Assembly (NCBI GenBank): GCA_020846855.1
Contig: JADLDD010000087.1
Coordinates: 1-39,624 of the forward strand
Reading direction: 5' to 3'
DNA length: 39,624 nt
Source of the DNA: Acidimicrobiia bacterium
GTDB taxonomy: Bacteria; Actinomycetota; Acidimicrobiia; IMCC26256; JADLDD01
Notes under the pieces: model-generated
Told to the model about the DNA's origin: nothing
What the model saw: the letters and a program-made list of their open reading frames with translations, nothing else
The model's database searches: none
Shown: positions 32,715-39,624 of the stretch, in pieces
Layout of the letters: every line of letters begins with the position of its first letter
How positions within the stretch are numbered: position 1 is the stretch's first letter
Program-made: the position numbers and the translations under genes

Positions 32715-34163
32715 ATGACCGATGACCTCTCCCTCCTCGACGCCACCGCGCAGGCCGAGCTGGTGCGGCGGGGCGACGCGTCGCCCGCCGAGCTCGTCGA
32801 CGCCGCCGTCGCCCGCATCGAGGCCCTGAACCCGCAGCTCAACGCGGTGATCCACGAACGGTTCGAGGCGGCCCGGAGCGATGCCGCCGGCGACCTGCCC
32901 GACGGGCCGTTCCGCGGGGTGCCGACCCTGTTCAAGGACCTGATGTGCGCGATCGAGGGCGAGCCCTACCACGAGGGGCTACGACCGCTGAAGGAGGCCG
33001 GGTACCGCGCGCCCGCGACCGACAACCTCGCCCGGCGGCTCCTCGCGTCGGGCCTGGTGTGCCTGGGCCGGACCAACACGCCGGAGATCGGGCTCGTGCC
33101 CACGACCGAGCCGCCCGCCTACGGACCCACCCGCAACCCGTGGGACACGTCACGCACCACCGGCGGGTCGAGCGGCGGCTCGGCGGCCGCGGTCGCGAGC
33201 GGCATGGTGCCCGTCGCGCACGGCAACGACGGCGGCGGATCCATCCGCATCCCGGCGAGCTGCTGCGGGCTCGTCGGCCTCAAGCCGAGCCGGGGCCGGT
33301 CGTCGCTCGGCCCGCGGGTCGGCCAGATCTCGTCGCCGCTGCCGGTCGAGAACCTCCTCGCCCGGTCGGTGCGCGACGTGGCCACCGCGCTCGACGTGAT
33401 CTCGGCGCCGTTCCCCGGCGACCCGGTGATCGCCCCCGCGCTCCCCCGCCCGGCGCGCGACGAGGTGGGCGCCGACCCGGGGCGCCTGCGGATCGGGCTG
33501 CTCACCGCCAACCCCCTCGACACCGGGCCGGTGCACGCCGACTGCGTCGCCGCCGCCGAGGACGCGGCCCGAGCCCTGGAGGCGCTCGGCCACGCCGTGG
33601 AGCCGGCGTTCCCCGCCGCTCTCGCCAACCCCGAACTGGTCATGCAGTTCGGCGTGGCCTGGTTCGCCGGCGCCGCGGCCGGGCTCGACGCGTTCGGTGC
33701 GGCGATCGGGCGGTCCATCACCGCCGACGACGTGGAGCCCCTCACGTGGGCCATGGCCGAGGCCGGCCGGGCCGTCACCGCGGAGCAGTACCTGGCCGCG
33801 GTCGCCTCGATGGAGCGCTTCGGGCGCGACGTGGCCGCGTGGTGGGACGGCGGCTTCGACCTCCTGCTCACCCCCACGCTGGCCGAGCCGCCGGTACCGC
33901 TGGGCACGTTCGCCTCACCGCCCGACGAACCCCTGGCCGGCTTCCTCCGGGCCGGTGCGTTCACCCCGTTCACCCCGCCGTTCAACGCCACCGGGCAGCC
34001 GGCCGTCTCGCTCCCGTGGCGGGAGAACGCCGACGGACTGCCGATCGGGGTGCACCTCGTGGCCGCCTACGGTCGCGAAGACGTGCTGGTGCGCGTGGCG
34101 TCGCAGGTCGAGGCGGCCCACCCGTGGGCGTCGCGCCGCCCGCCCGTCCACGCGGCGGGCTGA
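32715..34163 (+). CDS. Amidase signature family hydrolase
   Basis: A 482-residue serine hydrolase of the amidase signature family. The catalytic triad is complete: Lys74 (TLFKDLM), cis-Ser152 (TGGSSGGSAAAVASG) and nucleophile Ser176 (GNDGGGSIRIPASCCG). The spacings match the family. The C-terminal part has TPFTPPFNATGQPAVSLPW, another family hallmark. Members hydrolyse aliphatic or aryl amides, carbamates or ureas; the substrate is not readable. It begins a three-gene plus-strand operon with the AtuA pair, the next start lying 2 nt after its stop, so its product probably feeds or uses the same pathway. Confidence 0.92.
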   Translation: MTDDLSLLDATAQAELVRRGDASPAELVDAAVARIEALNPQLNAVIHERFEAARSDAAGDLPDGPFRGVPTLFKDLMCAIEGEPYHEGLRPLKEAGYRAPATDNLARRLLASGLVCLGRTNTPEIGLVPTTEPPAYGPTRNPWDTSRTTGGSSGGSAAAVASGMVPVAHGNDGGGSIRIPASCCGLVGLKPSRGRSSLGPRVGQISSPLPVENLLARSVRDVATALDVISAPFPGDPVIAPALPRPARDEVGADPGRLRIGLLTANPLDTGPVHADCVAAAEDAARALEALGHAVEPAFPAALANPELVMQFGVAWFAGAAAGLDAFGAAIGRSITADDVEPLTWAMAEAGRAVTAEQYLAAVASMERFGRDVAAWWDGGFDLLLTPTLAEPPVPLGTFASPPDEPLAGFLRAGAFTPFTPPFNATGQPAVSLPWRENADGLPIGVHLVAAYGREDVLVRVASQVEAAHPWASRRPPVHAAG

Positions 34164-34165
34164 TC

Positions 34166-35557
34166 GTGGACGGTCGGACCATCCGCATCGCCGGCGGCCA
34201 GGGCTTCTACGGCGACACCCCCCGCAGCGTGGCCGGCCTCCTGGCCGAAGGGGTCGACTACCTGTGCCTCGAGGCGCTCGCCGAGCTCACCCTGGCGATA
34301 CTCCAGAAGGACCGCCAGCGCGACGAGGCGCGCGGCTACACGCGCGACCTGCCCCTGTACCTGGGCGCCGCCCTGCCGGCCGTGGCCGAGGGCGGGACCC
34401 GGGTCATCCCCACCGCGGGGGGCATCAACCCGACCGCCGCGGCCCGCGCTGCCATCGACACGGCCCGGGCCCTGGGCCTGACCGGCCTGCGGATCGCCAC
34501 CGTGCTCGGCGACGACATCATGGGGCGCCTCCCCGACCTGGCCGCCGCCACGTCGAGCGGTCTCGCCCACATGGAGACCGGCGAGGCGTTCGACGCCCTC
34601 CCGGCCGAGCCGCTCTTCGCGTCCGCCTACCTGGGCGCCGCCCCGATCGTGGAGGCCCTGCGCCAGGGTGCCGACGTGGTGATCACCGGCCGCGTCGCCG
34701 ACGCGGCGCTGTTCCTGGCGCCGTGCATCTTCGAGCACGGCTGGGCCGCCGACGACTGGGACCGCCTGGCCGCGGGGACCCTCGTCGGGCACCTCCTCGA
34801 GTGCTCGGGCCAGTCGGTGGGCGGCAACTTCAGCGGCGAGTGGTGGACCGTCCCGCACCCGTGGGACCTGCCCTACCCGATCGCCGAGGTCGACCCCGAC
34901 GGTACGGCCGTCATCACCAAGCCGGCGGCGTCGGGTGGCCGGGTCGACCTCGACACCGTCCGCCACCAGCTCCTCTACGAGGTCCACGACCCGGCGGCCT
35001 ACCTCTCCCCCGACGTCGTCTCCGACTTCACCTCGGCGACCTTCACCGACCTCGGCGGCGACCGGGTGAGGGTCGAGGGCGTGCGGGGCCGGGCCGCCAC
35101 CCCCACCTACAAGGCGTTGATCGCGCACCACGTCGGCTGGGCCGGCGAGGCCCGCGTCGCGTTCGGGTGGCCCAGCGCGCACGAGAAGGCCCGGGCCACG
35201 GCGGCGATCTTCGCCCGGCGGGTCGAGATGGCGGGCCTGCCCGTCGACGAGTGGCTCTTCGAGTACTGGGGCGTCGACGCCCTGGGCGGCCCGACCGCGG
35301 GGCCCGTCGACCCGGAGCACGAACCGCCCGAGGTGGTGCTGCGCGCGGCCTGGCGCTGCGACGACCGCGACGTCGCCGCCCGGGTGGGCCGCGAGATGGT
35401 GCCCCTCACCCTGTCGGCCCCACCCGCCGGCCTCACGGGCATGGGCCGCAGCCTCGGCGGCGGCCGGCCGAGCGAGCTGCTCGGCATCTGGCCCGCGCTC
35501 GTCGACAAGGCCCTGGTCGACCCCGGCGTGCGCGTCACGGTCGAGGAGGTGGTGTGA
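34166..35557 (+). CDS. AtuA family protein (DUF1446), large part
   Basis: A 463-residue protein of the DUF1446/AtuA family, named from acyclic terpene utilisation in Pseudomonas and of unsettled biochemistry. It starts IRIAGGQGFYGDTPRSVAGL, then VDYLCLEALAELTLAIL, and has IPTAGGINPTAAARAAIDTA, VITGRVADAALFLAP, HLLECSGQSVGGNFSG and TYKALIAHHVGWAGEARVAF, all family features. GTG at 34166 lies 2 nt after the amidase stop. Its stop overlaps the start of the small partner (TGATG). In many homologues the two parts form one protein of about 590 residues, so here the family is split into two coupled genes. Confidence 0.87.
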   Translation: MDGRTIRIAGGQGFYGDTPRSVAGLLAEGVDYLCLEALAELTLAILQKDRQRDEARGYTRDLPLYLGAALPAVAEGGTRVIPTAGGINPTAAARAAIDTARALGLTGLRIATVLGDDIMGRLPDLAAATSSGLAHMETGEAFDALPAEPLFASAYLGAAPIVEALRQGADVVITGRVADAALFLAPCIFEHGWAADDWDRLAAGTLVGHLLECSGQSVGGNFSGEWWTVPHPWDLPYPIAEVDPDGTAVITKPAASGGRVDLDTVRHQLLYEVHDPAAYLSPDVVSDFTSATFTDLGGDRVRVEGVRGRAATPTYKALIAHHVGWAGEARVAFGWPSAHEKARATAAIFARRVEMAGLPVDEWLFEYWGVDALGGPTAGPVDPEHEPPEVVLRAAWRCDDRDVAARVGREMVPLTLSAPPAGLTGMGRSLGGGRPSELLGIWPALVDKALVDPGVRVTVEEVV

Positions 35558-35952
35558 TGGCCCGCCTGGCCCTGAGGGAGATCTGCGGCTACCGGTCCGG
35601 CGACAAGGGCGACATCTCGAACGTGGCGATCTTCGCCGACGACGACGCCACCTTCGAGCTGATCCGCCGCGAGGTGACGGCCGAGCGGGTCAAGGCCCAC
35701 TTCGGGGCGATGGTGCGAGGCGAGGTCGTGCGCTACGAGGCCCCCAACGTTTGGGCCCTGAACTTCGTGATGCACGGGGCGCTCGGCGGCGGGGGGCCCC
35801 GCTCGCTGCGGGCCGACAACCTCGGCAAGACCCTCGGCGGGGCACTCGTACGGCTCGAGATCGAGGTCCCCGACGAGTGGGCCGGGCGGCGCCGACCCCG
35901 GCCCGACCTCGCCTGGGCCGACGCGATCCTCGACGCCCTGCCCGGTCGGTAA
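35557..35952 (+). CDS. AtuA C-terminal-like small protein
   Basis: A 131-residue protein matching the ferredoxin-like C-terminal domain normally at the end of AtuA proteins. It starts ALREICGYRSGDKGDISNVA, the usual opening of this domain, and has NVWALNFVMHGALGGGG and SLRADNLGKTLGGALVRLEI. It overlaps the large AtuA gene by 1 nt (TGATG), so the two products are likely made together and form one complex. The domain has no Fe-S cysteines despite the fold name. The function is unknown beyond the AtuA association. Confidence 0.87.
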   Translation: MARLALREICGYRSGDKGDISNVAIFADDDATFELIRREVTAERVKAHFGAMVRGEVVRYEAPNVWALNFVMHGALGGGGPRSLRADNLGKTLGGALVRLEIEVPDEWAGRRRPRPDLAWADAILDALPGR

Positions 35953-35962
35953 CCTCGACGGA

Positions 35963-38900
35963 GTGCCGCCCGCGCCGTTCTCCGCCCCGGTCCGAGACTG
36001 GTTCGGCGAGGCGTTCGGCGTCCCCACCCCCGCCCAGGCGCAGGGCTGGCCCGAGATCGTCGCCGGTGGCCACACGCTGATCCTCGCTCCCACCGGTTCG
36101 GGCAAGACGCTGGCCGCGTTCCTGGCCGCCCTCGACCGGCTCGCCTTCGGGGCCCCCGCCCCGGTGGCGGCACGACGGACGCGGGTCCTCTACGTGTCGC
36201 CGCTCAAGGCCCTGGCCGTCGACGTGGAGAAGAACCTGCGCGCCCCGCTGGCCGGCATCGTCCGGGCCGCGGAGCGCGCCGGCGCCGAGCCCCACGACGT
36301 CCGGGTCGGGATGCGGACGGGCGACACGCCGGGCGCCGAGCGCCAGGCGATGCTCCGCCGGCCTCCCGACATCCTGATCACCACCCCCGAGTCGCTGTAC
36401 CTGATGTTGACGTCGCGGGCCCGCGAGACGCTGCGGGCGGTCGAGACGGTGATCGTCGACGAGATCCACGCCGTCGCCGGCACCAAGCGGGGGGCGCACC
36501 TCGCCCTGTCGCTCGAGCGGCTGGAGGAGATCACGGCCCGGCCCCCGCAGCGGATCGGCCTGTCGGCCACCCAGCGGCCGCTGGAGGAGATCGCCCGGTT
36601 CCTCGGCGGCCACGACGGTACGGGCACCCCCCGGCCGGTCTCCATCGTCGACGCCGGGACCGGCAAGGACCTCGACATCGAGGTCGTCGTACCGGTCGAC
36701 GACCTGTCGGCGCCCGGTGAGACGGCACCCGGCGCGGCGGGAGACCGACCCTCGACGCCGGGCCCGGGCGAAGCCCGCGCCGGTATCTGGCCGCACGTCT
36801 ACCCGCGCCTGCTCGACCTGATCCTCTCGCACCGCTCGACGATCGTCTTCGTCAACTCCCGGCGGCTCGCGGAGCGGCTGGCGGAGCGCCTCAACACGAT
36901 GCACGCCGAGACCGGCGACCCGGGCGACCGCCCGCCGCTGGTGCGCGCCCACCACGGATCGGTGAGCCGGGAGCAGAGGCTCGCCATCGAGGACGACCTC
37001 AAGGCCGGCCGGCTGCGGGGCCTGGTCGCGACCAGCTCGCTGGAGCTCGGGATCGACATGGGGGCCGTCGACCTGGTGGTGCAGGTCGAGTCGCCCCGGT
37101 CGGTGGCCCGGGGCCTCCAGCGCGTCGGCCGGGCCGGTCACCGGATCGGTGAACCGAGCCGCGGGAAGGTCTTCCCGAAGCACCCGGGCGACCTGCTCGA
37201 GGCCGCGGTGGTGGTCCGGAGGATGCGCGAGGGCCGCGTCGAGGAGACGCGGATCCCCCGCAACCCGCTCGACGTCCTGGCCCAGCAGGTGGTCGCGGCG
37301 TGCGCCCTCGACGAGTGGGCCGTCGAGGAGCTCCTGGCCCTGGTCCGCCGGGCCGCCAACTACCACGAGCTCTCGCCCCGGGTGTTCGAGGCGGTGCTCG
37401 ACATGCTCGCCGGCCGCTACCCGTCCGACGAGTTCTCGGGCCTGCGGCCCCGGATCGTGTGGGACCGGCTCCACGGGCGCGTGCGCGGGCGTGAGGGCGC
37501 CCAGCGCCTGGCCGTCACCAACGGGGGCACGATCCCGGACCGGGGCCTGTTCGGCGTGTTCCTGCCCGACGGCGCCCGCGTCGGGGAGCTCGACGAGGAG
37601 ATGGTGTACGAGGCCAGGCCCGGCGACACGTTCGTCCTCGGCGCCAGCACGTGGCGCATCCACGAGGTCACCCACGACCGGGTGGTGGTGGTACCGGCGC
37701 CCGGAGAGGGCGGCAGCACCCCGTTCTGGCACGGCGACGGACCGGGCCGCCCGCTGGAGCTGGGCCGGGCGGTGGGGGCGACGGTCCGGGAGCTGCGGGC
37801 CGCCGGGCCCGAGACGGCCCGCCGGCTGCTGCGGCGCGATGCCGGCCTCGACGAGCGCGCCGCTTCGAACCTCCTCCGTTACCTCGCCGACCAGGCCGAG
37901 GCCACCGGCACCGTGCCCGACGACCGGACGGTGGTGGTGGAGCGCTTCCCCGACGAGATCGGCGACTGGCGGGTCTGCGTGCTGTCGCCGTTCGGGGCGC
38001 GCGTGCACGCACCCTGGGCGATGTGCATCGAGCACGCCCTCGGCGAGTGCTTCGGCAGCCCCGTACCGGCCCTGTGGAGCGACGACGGCATCGTCGTGCG
38101 GCTGCCCGAGGCGGTGGAGTCGGTGCCGACCGAGGCGCTCCTCGTCGACCCCGACGACGCGGAGAGGATCGTGGCCGAGCACCTCCCGTCGACGGCCCTG
38201 TTCGCGTCCCGGTTCCGGGAGGCGGCCGGCCGATCGCTGCTCCTGCCCCGGCGGGCGCCGGGCCGGCGGACCCCGTTGTGGCAGCAACGGCAGCGCTCCG
38301 CCGACCTCCTCGACGTCGCGTCGCGCCACCCGTCGTTCCCGATCCTCCTCGAGACCGACCGTGAGTGCATGCAGGACGTGTTCGACCTCCCCGCGCTGCG
38401 GGAGGTGCTGTCGGGCCTGCGATCCCGGGCCATCCGCGCCGTGGCCGTCGACACGCCGCACGCGTCGCCGTTCGCGCGGTCGCTCCTCTTCGGTTGGATC
38501 GCCGTCTACATGTACGAGGGCGACGCCCCGCTGGCCGAGCGCCGCGCCGCGGCGCTGTCGCTCGACCGCGAGCTGCTGCGCGAGCTCCTCGGCGACGACG
38601 AGCTGCGCGAGCTGCTCGACCCGGCCGTGGTCGCCGAGGTGGAGCTGGAGCTCCAGCGCCTCGCCGAGGGATCGCGCCGGGCCCGAGACCCCGACGACGT
38701 CCACGACCTGCTCCGCGAGCTGGGCGATCTCACCGTCGACGAGATCGGCGCCCGGTGCGCACCGCCCCTCGACGGGGCCGGCGGAGGGGCCGGGGCGCAG
38801 GCGTCGTCGTGGGTGGATAGCCTCGTGGACGAACGCCGCGCGATCCGGATCCGGATCGCCGGGGAGGCCCGGGTGGCCGCAGCCGAGGACGCAGCGCGGT

Positions 38901-39624
38901 TCCGCGATGCCCTTGGCGCCGCTGTCCCGCGCGGCCTCCCCGGCTCCTTCACCGAACCTGTCGCGGCACCGCTCGACGATCTCGTCTCCCGATACGCCCG
39001 CACCCACGGTCCGTTCACCGCTCCCGAGCTATCCCACCGCTTCGGCCTCGACCCCACGGCGGTGGGCCCTCCACTCCGGCGGCTGGTCGAGGCGGGGCGC
39101 CTGGTCGAGGGACGCCTCCACCCCGGCGGCACGGGCCGGGAATGGTGCGACGCCGGGGTGCTGCGCCGCCTGCGCCGCCGGTCGCTGGCGGTGCTGCGCC
39201 ACGAGGTGGAGCCCGTCGACCCGGTGGTGCTGGCCCGCTTCCTCCCCGCCTGGCAGGGCGTGGGACGGCCCGCCGCCGGGGTCGACGCGCTGCTGGAGGC
39301 CGTCGACACGATCGCCGGGGCCGCGGTCCCGGCCTCGTCGCTGGAGGCCGACGTCCTGGCGTCCCGGGTGGCCCGCTACCGGAGCACCGACCTCGACGCG
39401 CTGTGCGGCGCCGGGGAGCTGGTCTGGGTCGGCGCCGGAGCCCTCGGCCGCGACGACGGCCGCGTCGTGCTCCTGCCCCGCGACCGGCTCCGGTCGCTGC
39501 ACCGGCCCGCCGACCCCGACCGCTCCGCTCCCCCCGGCCCGGCCCACGACGCGATCCGGGGGCGGTTGGCGGGTTCCGGGGCGTCGTTCTGGCCCGACCT
39601 GGTCGCGGCCGCGGGCCCGGGGAC
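35963..39624 (+). CDS. lhr: Lhr-family ATP-dependent helicase (3' end beyond the window)
   Basis: At least 1220 codons of a large helicase-related protein, a superfamily 2 enzyme implicated in DNA repair. RecA domain 1 has LILAPTGSGKTLAAFLAAL (Walker A, about 42-49), LYVSPLKALAVD, ITTPESLYLML, VDEIHAVAGTKRGAHLALSL (DEIH box) and GLSATQRPLEEI. RecA domain 2 has TIVFVNSRRLAERL, RAHHGSVSREQR, GLVATSSLELGIDMGAVDLV and QRVGRAGHR. The Lhr core and winged-helix parts follow. GTG at 35963 is chosen because the sequence runs into WFGEAFGVPTPAQAQGWPEI. A TAACCT box ends 7 nt upstream, which would give another leaderless start. The frame stays open to the window edge. Confidence 0.95.
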   Translation, partial: MPPAPFSAPVRDWFGEAFGVPTPAQAQGWPEIVAGGHTLILAPTGSGKTLAAFLAALDRLAFGAPAPVAARRTRVLYVSPLKALAVDVEKNLRAPLAGIVRAAERAGAEPHDVRVGMRTGDTPGAERQAMLRRPPDILITTPESLYLMLTSRARETLRAVETVIVDEIHAVAGTKRGAHLALSLERLEEITARPPQRIGLSATQRPLEEIARFLGGHDGTGTPRPVSIVDAGTGKDLDIEVVVPVDDLSAPGETAPGAAGDRPSTPGPGEARAGIWPHVYPRLLDLILSHRSTIVFVNSRRLAERLAERLNTMHAETGDPGDRPPLVRAHHGSVSREQRLAIEDDLKAGRLRGLVATSSLELGIDMGAVDLVVQVESPRSVARGLQRVGRAGHRIGEPSRGKVFPKHPGDLLEAAVVVRRMREGRVEETRIPRNPLDVLAQQVVAACALDEWAVEELLALVRRAANYHELSPRVFEAVLDMLAGRYPSDEFSGLRPRIVWDRLHGRVRGREGAQRLAVTNGGTIPDRGLFGVFLPDGARVGELDEEMVYEARPGDTFVLGASTWRIHEVTHDRVVVVPAPGEGGSTPFWHGDGPGRPLELGRAVGATVRELRAAGPETARRLLRRDAGLDERAASNLLRYLADQAEATGTVPDDRTVVVERFPDEIGDWRVCVLSPFGARVHAPWAMCIEHALGECFGSPVPALWSDDGIVVRLPEAVESVPTEALLVDPDDAERIVAEHLPSTALFASRFREAAGRSLLLPRRAPGRRTPLWQQRQRSADLLDVASRHPSFPILLETDRECMQDVFDLPALREVLSGLRSRAIRAVAVDTPHASPFARSLLFGWIAVYMYEGDAPLAERRAAALSLDRELLRELLGDDELRELLDPAVVAEVELELQRLAEGSRRARDPDDVHDLLRELGDLTVDEIGARCAPPLDGAGGGAGAQASSWVDSLVDERRAIRIRIAGEARVAAAEDAARFRDALGAAVPRGLPGSFTEPVAAPLDDLVSRYARTHGPFTAPELSHRFGLDPTAVGPPLRRLVEAGRLVEGRLHPGGTGREWCDAGVLRRLRRRSLAVLRHEVEPVDPVVLARFLPAWQGVGRPAAGVDALLEAVDTIAGAAVPASSLEADVLASRVARYRSTDLDALCGAGELVWVGAGALGRDDGRVVLLPRDRLRSLHRPADPDRSAPPGPAHDAIRGRLAGSGASFWPDLVAAAGPG

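Noticed and set aside
35690-39007. An 1105-codon open frame on the minus strand opposite the helicase
   Set aside because: No domain is recognisable, while the plus strand carries every Lhr helicase motif in order.

Overview
The window is very G+C-rich, gene-dense bacterial DNA, most likely from an actinomycete. The evidence is strong GC bias at third codon positions, many GTG starts, TANNNT-type -10 boxes placed directly before start codons (leaderless mRNAs), a complete menaquinone-type quinone pathway and an Lhr helicase. A deep lineage such as Acidimicrobiia is a guess. No rRNA, tRNA, CRISPR array, transposase or prophage gene was seen.

Layout. 1-1858: the start of ribonuclease D, a DUF1345 membrane protein and an unknown two-helix membrane protein. 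1890-5950: two secreted hydrolases, a penicillin-acylase-family Ntn hydrolase and a zinc-dependent phospholipase C-like protein. 5951-6158: a non-coding block with two near-identical 42-nt palindromic repeats and a G-quadruplex-type run. 6159-14252: a tightly overlapping six-gene operon on the minus strand for an exported type II DMSO-reductase-family molybdoenzyme. It encodes a Tat-exported alpha subunit, an unrecognised 123-aa protein, an Fe-S beta subunit, a TorD-like chaperone, an EB_dh haem b gamma subunit and a polytopic membrane protein. 14535-16792: a divergent group of a tandem DUF2249 protein, a histidine-rich haem-copper/NnrS-like membrane protein and a DUF59 protein.

16858-21964: a MecA_N-type penicillin-binding protein, a nuclease lipoprotein with an Excalibur domain, an MFS exporter and a crotonase. 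22033-30380: a menaquinone locus made of a two-domain MerR regulator with menG and menF, menD, menH, menC and menA, and menE. Only menB and the DHNA-CoA thioesterase are absent. The merR-menG-menF promoter and the menA/menE intergenic region share the same operator-like element.

30594-35952: a catabolic-looking group with a phosphotriesterase-like lactonase, a D-threonine-aldolase-like PLP enzyme, an amidase and a two-gene AtuA (DUF1446) pair. 35963 to the end: most of an Lhr-family helicase, cut by the window edge.

The most interesting points are the molybdoenzyme, whose FS0 cluster motif reads Cys-x3-Asp-x3-Cys and whose operon contains an unrecognised small gene, the duplicated men promoter/operator next to a MerR gene, and the palindrome plus G-quadruplex block at the end of the molybdoenzyme operon.
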